NCBI RefSeq assembly: GCF_004362405.1
Contig: NZ_SNXE01000004.1
Location: 1-37,868 of the forward strand
DNA from: Roseateles asaccharophilus
GTDB taxonomy: Bacteria > Pseudomonadota > Gammaproteobacteria > Burkholderiales > Burkholderiaceae_C
Length of the DNA: 37,868 nt
Direction of reading: 5' to 3'
A program made the position numbers and the translations under genes. Below the pieces are notes generated by a model, which saw only the letters and a program-made list of their open reading frames with translations, had not been told where the DNA came from and did no database searches. This document shows, one piece after another, positions 1-7,248 of the stretch. Positions within the stretch are counted from its first letter, which is position 1. The number at the start of each line of letters is the position of its first letter.

Positions 1-816
1 GCGTTCAGGTCATCGCTCTGCATGGCGGCGACCTGGGTGGTGGTCAGACCGGCGACCTGGGTGGTGGTCAGGGCCTTGGCCTGGTCGGTGCTCAGCGCCA
101 CGACCTGGTCGGTGGTGAGGGCCTTGACCTGGTCGGAGTTGAGCGCGCGGATGGCATTGGTGGACAGGGCCTCCACATCGTCCGTGGTCATCTTGGACAG
201 CTGGGTGGTGCCGATGGCGGCCACTTGAGCGGTGGTCAGGGCCTTGACCTGGTCGGTGGTCAGGGCGTTCAGGTCATCACTGTTGAGACCGTTGATCTGG
301 GTGGTCGTGAGGGCGGCCACCTGGCGGGTGCTCAGGGCGGCGATCTGGTCCGAGTTGAGGCCGGCCAGCTGAGTGCTCGTCAGGCCGCGCAGGGCCGTGG
401 TGCTGAGGGCATTGAGATCATCGCTCTGCAGGGCGGCGACCTGGGTGGTGGTCAGGCCGGCCACCTGGGTGGTGGTCAGGGCCTTGGCCTGATCGGTGGT
501 GAGCGCGATCGCCTGGTCGGTGGTCAGGGCTTTGACTTGGTCGCTGGTGAGGCCCCGCACGCCAGAGGTGGACAGCGCGGCAAAGTCCTCGGTGCTGATC
601 TTGGTGAGCTGCGTGGTGCCGATGGCGCCGATTTGCGTCGAGCTCAGTGCCGGCAGCTGATCCGTGGTCAGGGCGTTCAGATCGTCGCTGTTCATGCCGG
701 CGATCTGGGTGGTCGTGAAGGACCTGACCTGGTTCGTGGTCAAGGCCCCGACCTGATCGGAGTTCAGGGCGGCGATTTGCGCCGTGTTGAGGGCGCGGAT
801 GGCCGTGGTGTTGAAC
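1..816 (-). repeat. Two adjacent 408-bp super-repeat units (17 octads each)
   Basis: Bases from 1 onward align with bases from 409 onward at a constant 408-bp offset. For example, catcgctctgca followed by the gcggcgacctgggtggtggt block occurs at both places. At protein level the irregular octads SDDLNAL, TTQL[TS]K and the AIG turn recur every 17 octads. A third, more diverged unit continues from 817 toward the start codon. This indicates growth of the gene by duplication of 136-residue blocks. Confidence 0.8.
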
Positions 817-1020
817 GCAGCCACGTCCTCGGTCTGGAACCAGCCGATCTGGTTGGTATTGAGTGCGGCGATGGCCTTTGTGCCCAGCGATGCGACCTGC
901 AAGGTCGTCAAGGCGGCAATCTGGTCCGAATTGAAGGCGGCCCAGTCCTCCGTGGTCAGCTTGCTCAGCGTAGTGGTGGTCAGGCCAGCAATCTGGGTAG
1001 TGTTGAAACCGGTAATCAGA
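1..1020 (-). repeat. Coding tandem octad repeat (24 bp / 8 aa)
   Basis: Read on the minus strand, the DNA repeats every 24 bp, encoding octads with Gln or Asp at position 3, Val/Ile/Leu at 4, Leu/Phe at 7 and Thr/Ser/Asn at 8 and 1. About 41 octads are visible with no register slip. Codons differ between copies, so this is an old, selected protein repeat and not a recent microsatellite. Confidence 0.9.
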
Positions 1021-1028
1021 GAGGCCAT
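1..1028 (-). CDS. Octapeptide-repeat protein, Thr/Ser-rich (partial, C-terminus beyond left edge)
   Basis: The minus strand is open from an ATG at 1028-1026 to the window edge, giving about 342 residues with no stop. GTGAG lies about 6 bases upstream as a ribosome-binding site. After a start reading MASLITGFNTTQIAGL the protein is a continuous run of about 41 octads such as TDQVKALT, TTQVAGLT and SDDLNALT. Asp/Gln/Val/Ala/Leu and Thr/Ser dominate. There is no Cys, almost no Pro, and Trp occurs only in the most degenerate N-terminal octads. No Sec signal peptide is visible, so if exported it would need another route such as a C-terminal type I signal outside the window. I recall similar octads in large uncharacterised or adhesin-labelled Burkholderiales proteins, but I cannot assign a function. 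The divergent neighbours are glycan genes. The reading frame is certain from the repeat; function is unknown. Confidence 0.85.
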   Translation of the reverse strand, partial: MASLITGFNTTQIAGLTTTTLSKLTTEDWAAFNSDQIAALTTLQVASLGTKAIAALNTNQIGWFQTEDVAAFNTTAIRALNTAQIAALNSDQVGALTTNQVRSFTTTQIAGMNSDDLNALTTDQLPALSSTQIGAIGTTQLTKISTEDFAALSTSGVRGLTSDQVKALTTDQAIALTTDQAKALTTTQVAGLTTTQVAALQSDDLNALSTTALRGLTSTQLAGLNSDQIAALSTRQVAALTTTQINGLNSDDLNALTTDQVKALTTAQVAAIGTTQLSKMTTDDVEALSTNAIRALNSDQVKALTTDQVVALSTDQAKALTTTQVAGLTTTQVAAMQSDDLN

Positions 1029-1111
1029 GGTGTACTCACTTTTCAAGAGCTTGCGCTCGGCTGATCAGGCTCCCGCTGTTTCCTTCAGAGGGGCCGTATC
1101 GCAATGTTGCT

Positions 1112-1145
1112 AAACCGCCGGTTCCATGCTGGCGCCCGGCGGTTT
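1112..1145. repeat. Perfect 10-bp inverted repeat upstream of the repeat-protein gene
   Basis: The arms aaaccgccgg (1112-1121) and ccggcggttt (1136-1145) are exact reverse complements separated by 14 bases, 84-117 bases upstream of the repeat-protein start. It could be a regulator site or a 5'-leader hairpin. No T-run follows on either strand, so a terminator is less likely. Confidence 0.5.
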
Positions 1146-1204
1146 CGGTTCATGGAGCCGCCACTTCCACAGCATGGAAATGCCGACTTCCCGACTCCTT
1201 CGCT

Positions 1205-1231
1205 ATTTCGGAGTCTGGAGAGGGAACTTGA
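1205..1231 (-). promoter_or_regulatory. Possible sigma-28 (FliA)-type promoter for the repeat-protein gene
   Basis: On the minus strand TCAAGTTC is followed after 11 bases by TCCGAAAT. The FliA consensus is TAAAGTTT-N11-GCCGATAA, so the spacing is exact and the CCGA core is present, but several bases differ, including the T after CGA. It lies about 180 bp upstream of the start codon. A single imperfect match in a GC-rich region is weak evidence. Confidence 0.3.
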
Positions 1232-1411
1232 GCGGCCCGGTCCCGAGGCAAGACTGAGCTCGCCCTCGGACCCTGAGCCCGTAGCGCGATTCTTGGGGCG
1301 CGGCAGTATCGGCACTTGCTGCAAAAACCTGAGCTTTTCCGCGCTGTTCTCGATTTGGTGTGCGCTATTCCACGGGTTAAATGCGCTCACCTACCCGACG
1401 AGCGCCAACGC

Positions 1412-2383
1412 ATGCCCCCTGCCCAGTACCAGCTTGTCACGCTGATTCCCGCCTACAAGACCAAGTACATCGGCGAGTTGCTGATGGCCCTGGCCGTCCA
1501 AACGCGCCCCGCTGATCTGATCCTGATTTCAGATGACAGCCCGGGTGGCGAGTTCGCGCGCGCGCTGGAGTCACCCGCTTATGCGGGTTTGCGGGCCGCT
1601 TTGCCCATCGAGGTGCATCAGGGGCCGCGCAACGGTGCTTATGAAAATTTCAAGGCGCTGATTGCTCTGTGGGCGGAGCGGTCCGAGTTTGTTCATTTGC
1701 TGCTGGATGACGACCTGCTTTACCCCGAGTTCTACGAACAGCATCTGGCCGGGCATGGGCGTGGCCGGTTTTCCTGCAGCATCAGCGCGCGCTGGACGGC
1801 GGCCGAGAACGGCATGCCCATTCGCGGCATGCCGGTGCCGCCGGCCGTCAAGGCCGATCCGGCGCGCCTGCTGGCCCTGGATGCGGGCGTGATGTTCACC
1901 ACCACCGTGCCAGAGTGCAAGAACTGGTTCGGCGAGTTCTCCAACTGCATCCTGACCCGGGAAACCGCGCCCTTGCTGCTCAAGCCCGAGTTCGAGGGCG
2001 TGTCCTATGCCGGGCTCTGGGATCTGGGCGCCTTTCTGGCGGCCAGCCTGGTGGCGCCGGTGCTTTATATACAAGAGCGCCTGGGCGCCTTCCGCACCGG
2101 CGGCGAGGGCCACTCGGCCCAGCTGATGGGCAAGCACATGAAAGCGGCGCATCTGGGCTATTCGGCCCTGGCCCTGGGCGGAAAACGCCTGGGCCAGCTC
2201 AGCGCGGAGCAGGCGCGCCGTTGCTATGCCGGCATTGCCCCGGCCCTGGTGCAGCGCTATGGCGGCCAGGAGGATATGCAGGTTTTCGCCCAGCTGCTCT
2301 TCCGCATGGCGGCCGGCGAGGACGCGGCCGAGGCGGAGTTCCTTGAGCAGTGGAACCGCTTCCTGGCCTCGCACCAGCTCTGA
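1412..2383 (+). CDS. GT2-like glycosyltransferase
   Basis: This 323-residue protein starts with the beta1-loop signature of GT-A glycosyltransferases (VTLIPAYKTKYIGELL, residues 9-24). It then has SDDS at 40-43 and a nucleotide-sugar/metal-binding triple Asp in LLLDDDLLYPEFY (Asp99-101). It should transfer a sugar from a nucleotide donor at the cytoplasmic side; donor and acceptor cannot be read. The frame is open upstream to a TTG at 1316, but the GT fold begins right at the ATG at 1412, so I chose that start although its ribosome-binding site is weak. No membrane segment is evident. It is the first gene of a six-gene same-strand cassette whose later genes make and transfer a 6-deoxy or 3,6-dideoxy sugar. 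Confidence 0.8.
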   Translation: MPPAQYQLVTLIPAYKTKYIGELLMALAVQTRPADLILISDDSPGGEFARALESPAYAGLRAALPIEVHQGPRNGAYENFKALIALWAERSEFVHLLLDDDLLYPEFYEQHLAGHGRGRFSCSISARWTAAENGMPIRGMPVPPAVKADPARLLALDAGVMFTTTVPECKNWFGEFSNCILTRETAPLLLKPEFEGVSYAGLWDLGAFLAASLVAPVLYIQERLGAFRTGGEGHSAQLMGKHMKAAHLGYSALALGGKRLGQLSAEQARRCYAGIAPALVQRYGGQEDMQVFAQLLFRMAAGEDAAEAEFLEQWNRFLASHQL

Positions 2384-2389
2384 AGCCCC

Positions 2390-3061
2390 ATGAGCAAGAC
2401 CCTGCAGCGCGTCGAGCGCCTCAAGTCCCTGATCTCGGCCCAGGCGCCGCTGGATCTGGAGGCCTGGGTGCGCTCTGTGCTGGTGCACTATTTCTTCCAT
2501 GTCTCGGACCGGGGGCGCATCGAGCTCAGCGACGAGGGGCCGCGGGTGCTCAATCTGCTGAGCCCCACGGTCTTCAAGGGGGCAGGGCGCTTTCGCTTCA
2601 GCAGCCAGACCGTGTTTGGCGTGCCGCGCTCGCCTGGGGCCTATGCCTGCAGCTATATCGAGTCGCGCACGCCCGAGTCCCTGATCGAGATCGGCCGCGG
2701 CACGGTGTTCAACAACCGCACCACCCTGATCTCGGAGGGGGCGGCCATACGCTTCGGTCAGGACTGCCTGATCGGGCCCGAGCTGCTGGTGCTGGACAGC
2801 AATTCCCATGAGTTGGCGCCCGCGCGCCGGCGCGAGCCTGACCGTCAGCCTCGGGAGGTGCGGGTGGGCAATAACGTGTTCATCGGCGCCCGGGTCACGC
2901 TGCTCAAGGGTGTGGAGATTGGCGATGGTTGCATCGTCTCCGCAGGCGCCGTGGTCACGCCAGGCTTCAAGGCGCCGCCGCTGAGCATCGTGGCGGGCAA
3001 TCCGGCACGGGTGATTGGCAGCGTGCCCCAAGACGAGACGCCGCCGGCCGCCTTATCCTGA
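2390..3061 (+). CDS. Hexapeptide-repeat (left-handed beta-helix) acyltransferase
   Basis: The 223-residue protein has an N-terminal helical part (about residues 1-45). It then shows the [LIV]-G-x4 hexapeptide pattern of left-handed beta-helix O-/N-acetyltransferases: IEIGRGTVFNNRTTLIS, then VRVGNNVFIGARVTLLKGV and IGDGCIVSAGAVV, ending in SIVAGNPARVIG. The His of LDSNSHEL fits the position of the catalytic His in WcaF/CysE-like acetyltransferases. It probably O- or N-acetylates a sugar of the glycan built by this cassette. It begins 6 bases after the glycosyltransferase stop, so the two are co-transcribed. The substrate is unknown. Confidence 0.8.
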   Translation: MSKTLQRVERLKSLISAQAPLDLEAWVRSVLVHYFFHVSDRGRIELSDEGPRVLNLLSPTVFKGAGRFRFSSQTVFGVPRSPGAYACSYIESRTPESLIEIGRGTVFNNRTTLISEGAAIRFGQDCLIGPELLVLDSNSHELAPARRREPDRQPREVRVGNNVFIGARVTLLKGVEIGDGCIVSAGAVVTPGFKAPPLSIVAGNPARVIGSVPQDETPPAALS

Positions 3062-3080
3062 ATCAAGAACAAGGACCACC

Positions 3081-3929
3081 GTGAGCAAGAAGAAATTCAT
3101 CAGCATGATGGGCATGCCGGTCACCGAGCAGCTGGGCTCCCAGATGTGGCACTTTGCCGCGCTGAGCTATATCGCCCACCGCACCGATCACCGCGTGGTC
3201 TTCTTCCAGGAGCATGCCCAGACCGGCCGCGGCCTGCGCCTGCACCAGAACTTCGACAACCTGCCCTTCGAGCTGATCTCCATCGCCGATCTGGGCGAGG
3301 GCGAACAGGTCTACAGCATCTTCCCGCTGAACAAGCAGGTCGCCGTCGAGTCCGCCGTCTACCAGCTCAACCCCGGGCTGAACTACGACTTCCAGGGCCT
3401 GTTCTCCAGCTACAAGTACTGGTGGCCCTGGCGCGAGCAGGTGCGCGCCATGTACCAGTTCCGTGCGCCGGTGCTGGAGCAGGCCCGGGCCGTGGTGGAG
3501 CGGGCGCGCAAGCCGGGCCGGGCCCTGGTGTCCCTGCATGTGCGGCGCACGGACTACCTCAACGGCTTCTTCGTGAACGTGAACATGGACTATTTCAAGG
3601 CCGCCTTCGCGCAGTTTGAGGGGCAGGCGGTGAGCTATCTGGTGTTCTCGGACGATCTGCCCTGGTGCAAGGAGGCCTTTGCCGATTTGCCCCATGTGGA
3701 GTTTGCCGAGGGCAATGAGGCCATCGTCGATATGTGCGCCATGTCCCTGTGCGACCACAACATCACGGCCAATTCCTCCTTCAGCTTCTGGGGCGCCTTC
3801 CTGAACGCCAACCCGGGCAAGCGCATGGTGGCGCCGGCCCGCACCCTGAAGTCCGATCTGATGATTCCTCACCTGAACTACTGCTGGCTGCCGGATGATT
3901 TCATCCTGGTGGACGCGGGCAATGTCTGA
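3081..3929 (+). CDS. GT11-type alpha-1,2-fucosyl/colitosyltransferase
   Basis: The start is GTG at 3081 with AAGGA at 3070-3074; the frame extends upstream to 3015 but overlaps the previous gene and lacks a comparable site. The 282-residue product carries the alpha-1,2-fucosyltransferase motif HVRRTDY (153-159), the SDDLPWCKE segment and [11 protein letters not shown] (231-241), which mark family GT11. The usual N-terminal GGLGNQMFQY is changed to [16 protein letters not shown]11 enzymes use GDP-L-fucose, and a GDP-colitose-using member is known from E. coli O55. The next three genes supply exactly such donors. Because a ColD homologue is present, colitose is at least as likely a donor as fucose. 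The acceptor is unknown. Confidence 0.85.
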   Translation: MSKKKFISMMGMPVTEQLGSQMWHFAALSYIAHRTDHRVVFFQEHAQTGRGLRLHQNFDNLPFELISIADLGEGEQVYSIFPLNKQVAVESAVYQLNPGLNYDFQGLFSSYKYWWPWREQVRAMYQFRAPVLEQARAVVERARKPGRALVSLHVRRTDYLNGFFVNVNMDYFKAAFAQFEGQAVSYLVFSDDLPWCKEAFADLPHVEFAEGNEAIVDMCAMSLCDHNITANSSFSFWGAFLNANPGKRMVAPARTLKSDLMIPHLNYCWLPDDFILVDAGNV

Positions 3930-3945
3930 GACGACGGGACGCACG

Positions 3946-5079
3946 ATGAGCCAAAGCAATCCCAAGGTGGCCCTGATCACCGGCGTGACCGGCCAGGACG
4001 GTTCCTATCTGGCCGAGTTCCTGCTGGAGAAGGGCTATGTGGTGCACGGCATCAAGCGCCGCGCCTCCTCCTTCAACACCGACCGCATCGACCACATCTT
4101 CCAGGACCCGCATGTGGAGTCGCCGCGCTTTCATCTGCACTACGGCGATCTCAGTGACACCAGCAATCTGATCCGCATCGTGCAGGAGGTGCGGCCGGAC
4201 GAGATCTACAACCTGGGCGCGCAAAGCCATGTGGCCGTGAGCTTCGAGTCGCCCGAGTACACGGCCGATGTGGACGGCATCGGCACCCTGCGCCTGCTGG
4301 AGGCCATACGCATCCTGGGGCTGGAGAAGAAAACCCGCTTCTACCAGGCCAGCACCAGCGAGCTTTACGGCCTGGTGCAGGAGGTGCCGCAGCGCGAGAC
4401 CACGCCCTTCTACCCGCGCAGCCCCTATGCCGTGGCCAAGATGTACGCCTACTGGATCACGGTGAACTACCGCGAGGCCTATGGCATCTACGCCTGCAAC
4501 GGCATTCTCTTCAACCATGAGAGCCCGCGCCGCGGCGAGACCTTCGTGACCCGCAAGATCACCCGGGGCCTGTGCAATATCGCCCAGGGCCTGGAGGACT
4601 GCCTCTATGTGGGCAATATGGACGCGCTGCGCGACTGGGGCCATGCCCGCGACTATGTGCGCATGCAGTGGATGATGCTGCAGCAGGATCATCCCGAGGA
4701 CTTCGTGATCGCCACCGGCGTGCAGCACAGCGTGCGCGAATTCGTGCGCATGAGCGCGGCCGAGCTGGGTCTGGGCCTGCGCTTCGAGGGCCAGGGGGTG
4801 AACGAGATCGCCGTGGTCGAGACCATTGCCGACGCGGAGAAGGCGCCCGCCCTCCACGTGGGCGATGTGATCCTGCGCGTGGACCCGCGCTACTTCCGCC
4901 CCACCGAGGTGGAAACCCTGCTGGGCGACCCCAGCAAGGCCAAGCAGAAGCTGGGCTGGGTGCCCGAGATCAGCCTGGCGCAGATGACGGCCGAGATGGT
5001 GGCCGCCGATCTGGACCAGGCCCGCCAGCACGCCCTGCTCAAGCGCCATGGCTACCAGCCCACGGTGAGCCACGAATGA
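3946..5079 (+). CDS. gmd: GDP-mannose 4,6-dehydratase
   Basis: This enzyme converts GDP-D-mannose to GDP-4-keto-6-deoxy-D-mannose, the branch point to GDP-fucose, GDP-rhamnose, GDP-perosamine and GDP-colitose. It is an extended SDR of 377 residues, the usual Gmd length. It has the NADP-binding GVTGQDG (13-19), STSELYG (136-142) and the YAVAK catalytic Tyr161/Lys165 pair, plus [18 protein letters not shown] typical of Gmd. I chose ATG 3946 because [13 protein letters not shown] aligns with known Gmd starts and GGGA lies 6 bases upstream. ATG 3922, which overlaps the fucosyltransferase stop, is an alternative. No manB/manC is in the window, so GDP-mannose must come from elsewhere. Confidence 0.95.
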   Translation: MSQSNPKVALITGVTGQDGSYLAEFLLEKGYVVHGIKRRASSFNTDRIDHIFQDPHVESPRFHLHYGDLSDTSNLIRIVQEVRPDEIYNLGAQSHVAVSFESPEYTADVDGIGTLRLLEAIRILGLEKKTRFYQASTSELYGLVQEVPQRETTPFYPRSPYAVAKMYAYWITVNYREAYGIYACNGILFNHESPRRGETFVTRKITRGLCNIAQGLEDCLYVGNMDALRDWGHARDYVRMQWMMLQQDHPEDFVIATGVQHSVREFVRMSAAELGLGLRFEGQGVNEIAVVETIADAEKAPALHVGDVILRVDPRYFRPTEVETLLGDPSKAKQKLGWVPEISLAQMTAEMVAADLDQARQHALLKRHGYQPTVSHE

Positions 5080-6026
5080 GTGCCACCAGCGCCTTGCCGC
5101 CGCGTCCCCGCGTCTGGCTTACTGGCGGCCAGGGCATGGTGGCGCGCAATATCGCCGAGCATGCCGCCGCCGCGGGCTGGGAGTTGATGGCGCCTTCCCG
5201 CGCCGAGCTGGACCTGGAGCGCGCCGAGGCCGTGCAGGCCTTTGTCCGGGAAACCCGGCCCGATGTGGTGATCCACGCCGCCGGGCGGGTGGGCGGCATC
5301 CAGGCCAATATCGCCCATCCGGTGGACTTTCTTGTGCGCAATGTGGACATCGGCCGCAACGTCATCATGGCCGCCCATACGGCCGGCGTGCCGCGCCTGA
5401 TCAATCTGGCCAGTTCCTGCATGTACCCGCGCCAGGGGCAGAACCCGCTGCGCGAGGAGTTGGTGCTGGCCGGCGAGCTGGAGCCCACCAACGAGGGCTA
5501 TGCGATTGCCAAGATCTACGCCACCCGGCTGTGCCAGTACCTGCGCCGCCAGGAGCCGGCCCTGCAGTACAAGACCCTGATCCCCTGCAATCTCTATGGC
5601 CGCTTCGACAAGTTCGACCCCGCGCATTCGCACCTGATTCCGGCCGTGATCCGCAAGATCCACGAGGCCAAGCAGGCCGGGGCGGCCACGGTGGAAATCT
5701 GGGGCGACGGCTTGGCGCGGCGCGAGTTCATGGACGCGGCCGACCTGGCTGATGCCGTGCTGCGCCATGTGGCCCAGGGCGAGAGCGCCCCGGAGCTGAT
5801 GAATATCGGCCTGGGCTTTGACTACACGATCAATGAGTACTACGCCGCCGTGGCGCGCGTGGTGGGCTGGCAGGGCGAGTTCGTGCACGACCTGAGCAAG
5901 CCCGTGGGCATGCGCCAGAAACTGGTGGATGTGAGCCGTCAGACGGCCTGGGGCTGGGCGCCAAAGATCAGCCTGGAGCAGGGTATTGCCCGCTGCTACG
6001 ACTATTTTCTCGACAAGGTGGCTTGA
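5076..6026 (+). CDS. fcl: GDP-fucose synthase / GDP-colitose synthase-type epimerase-reductase
   Basis: This 316-residue SDR uses NADPH to epimerise C3/C5 (Fcl) or C5 (ColC) and reduce C4 of a GDP-4-keto-deoxysugar. Visible features are TGGQGMVAR near residue 16, SSCMYPR with the Cys used in epimerisation, YAIAK (Tyr142/Lys146), NLYG and [10 protein letters not shown] with the second acid/base His. The last Gly of the nucleotide motif is Ala. Its ATG overlaps the gmd stop as ATGA, so translation is coupled. Fcl and ColC are homologous and I cannot separate them by eye. The neighbouring colD argues that it may work as ColC and produce GDP-L-colitose. A dual or fucose-only role remains possible. 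Confidence 0.85.
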   Translation: MSATSALPPRPRVWLTGGQGMVARNIAEHAAAAGWELMAPSRAELDLERAEAVQAFVRETRPDVVIHAAGRVGGIQANIAHPVDFLVRNVDIGRNVIMAAHTAGVPRLINLASSCMYPRQGQNPLREELVLAGELEPTNEGYAIAKIYATRLCQYLRRQEPALQYKTLIPCNLYGRFDKFDPAHSHLIPAVIRKIHEAKQAGAATVEIWGDGLARREFMDAADLADAVLRHVAQGESAPELMNIGLGFDYTINEYYAAVARVVGWQGEFVHDLSKPVGMRQKLVDVSRQTAWGWAPKISLEQGIARCYDYFLDKVA

Positions 6027-6029
6027 GAC

Positions 6030-7199
6030 ATGACTTACCGCTTTCCGCTCGCAACATCGTCCTGGGGTGCCGAGGAGTACGCGGCCATGGCCGGCGTCAT
6101 CGCCAGCGGCCACTTCACCATGGGCGAGAAGGTGGCCACCTTCGAGCGCGACTTCGCGCGCTACACCGGCTCCAAGTACTGCGTGATGGTGAACTCGGGC
6201 TCCTCGGCCAATCTCTTGATGACCGCGGCCCTGTGCTACACCCGGAACGAGCGCCTGAAGCTGCAGCGCGGCGACGAGGTGATCGTGCCGGCCGTCTCCT
6301 GGCCCACGACCTACTACCCGCTGCACCAGTACGGCCTGAAGCTCAAGTTCGTGGACATCGATCCCGAGACCCTGAACTACGATCTGGAGGCCCTGGCCAC
6401 GGCCATAGGCCCGCGCACCCGGGCCATCATGATCGTGAACCTGCTGGGCAACCCGAATGACTTCGAGGCCATCCGCGGCCTGATCGCCGGGCGCGACATC
6501 GTGCTGATGGAGGACAACTGCGAGTCCATGGGCGCCACCTACCAGGGCCGGCAGACCGGCACCTTCGGTGTGGTGGGCAGCTTCAGCGCCTTCTTCTCGC
6601 ACCATATCTCCACCATGGAGGGCGGCCTGGTCGTCACCGATGACGAGGAGCTCTACCACGTGATGCTCTCGCTGCGCGCCCATGGCTGGACGCGCAATCT
6701 GCCCAAGCACAACCATGTCTGCGGTACCAAGAGCGACGATCCCTTCGAGGAGAGCTTCCGCTTCGTGCTGCCGGGCTACAACCTGCGTCCGCTGGAACTC
6801 TCGGGCGCCCTGGGCATCGAACAGGTCAAGCGCCTGCCGGGCCTGATCGCCGCGCGCCGGGCCAATGGCCGGGCCCTGCAGGCCGCGTTCGCCGACCATC
6901 CGCGCCTGATGATCCAGCGCGAGCTGGGCGAGAGCAGCTGGTTCGGCTTTGCCCTGACCATACGCCCCGGCGCCGGCAGCCGCCGCGAGCTGGTGACGGC
7001 GCTGCAGGAGGCTGGCTTCGAGTGCCGCCCGGTGGTGGCGGGCAATTTCGCCAAGAACACGGTGGTGCAGTACTTCGACCACGAGGTTCATGGCACGCTG
7101 CGCCACGCCGAGTACCTGGACCAGCACAGCCTTTTCGTGGGCAATCACCACTACCCCATCCCCGAGGCCGTGGAGGCCCTGAGCCGGATCTGGCGCTGA
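6030..7199 (+). CDS. colD: GDP-4-keto-6-deoxy-D-mannose 3-dehydratase (ColD-type)
   Basis: This 389-residue PLP enzyme of the DegT/DnrJ/EryC1/StrS fold closely resembles E. coli ColD from memory: the segments PAVSW, TTYYPL, VNLLGNPN, EDNCESMGAT, RAHGWTRNLPK, FVLPGYN and ESSWFGF all match. The lysine that forms the Schiff base in aminotransferases is replaced by His in FFSHHISTMEGG (His191, equivalent to His188 of ColD). This is the hallmark of the 3-dehydratases ColD and RfbH, so this is not an aminotransferase. The reaction removes the C3 hydroxyl of GDP-4-keto-6-deoxymannose with glutamate as amino donor, committing the sugar to colitose. It starts 3 bases after the preceding stop and is the last gene of the cassette. 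Confidence 0.9.
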   Translation: MTYRFPLATSSWGAEEYAAMAGVIASGHFTMGEKVATFERDFARYTGSKYCVMVNSGSSANLLMTAALCYTRNERLKLQRGDEVIVPAVSWPTTYYPLHQYGLKLKFVDIDPETLNYDLEALATAIGPRTRAIMIVNLLGNPNDFEAIRGLIAGRDIVLMEDNCESMGATYQGRQTGTFGVVGSFSAFFSHHISTMEGGLVVTDDEELYHVMLSLRAHGWTRNLPKHNHVCGTKSDDPFEESFRFVLPGYNLRPLELSGALGIEQVKRLPGLIAARRANGRALQAAFADHPRLMIQRELGESSWFGFALTIRPGAGSRRELVTALQEAGFECRPVVAGNFAKNTVVQYFDHEVHGTLRHAEYLDQHSLFVGNHHYPIPEAVEALSRIWR

Positions 7200-7213
7200 G
7201 CGGCTGAAGCGGG

Positions 7214-7240
7214 CAGGGCGCCGGGAGGCGTCCCGCCCTG
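7214..7240. terminator. Imperfect hairpin between convergent colD and GntR genes
   Basis: CAGGGCG (7214-7220) pairs with CGCCCTG (7234-7240) around a GC-rich interior, midway in the 49-bp gap between convergent stops. No clear T-run follows on either strand, so it is only a candidate bidirectional terminator. Confidence 0.35.
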
Positions 7241-7248
7241 AGCCTTCC

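Larger units (their letters stand above)
1029..1411. other. Divergent intergenic region between repeat protein and glycan cassette
   Basis: This 383-bp gap lies between the divergent starts at 1028 and 1412 and must carry the promoters of both. I see no convincing gene in it. Two signals stand out: a 10-bp perfect inverted repeat at 1112-1121/1136-1145, and a sigma-28-like match on the minus strand at 1205-1231. No clear sigma-70 promoter could be assigned to the glycosyltransferase side. Confidence 0.6.

Noticed and set aside
1-1020. CRISPR-like or non-coding tandem repeat array
   Set aside because: The 24-bp period has no unique spacers of constant length and translates on the minus strand into a continuous, codon-diverged protein repeat.
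225-1064. Gly/Gln-rich 279-residue frame on the + strand
   Set aside because: It is the antisense shadow of the octad-repeat gene; its periodicity is a by-product of the minus-strand repeat.
1316-1411. N-terminal extension of the GT2-like glycosyltransferase
   Set aside because: The extra 32 residues start with TTG, match no GT feature, and the fold begins immediately at ATG 1412.
5052-7151. 699-residue minus-strand frame
   Set aside because: It lies antisense to well-recognised fcl and colD genes and has the His/Gln/Ala/Gly-rich composition of GC-rich antisense shadows.
6030-7199. Sugar aminotransferase (perosamine synthase type)
   Set aside because: The Schiff-base lysine is replaced by histidine in SHHISTMEGG and the full-length pattern follows ColD, so transamination of the sugar is not expected.
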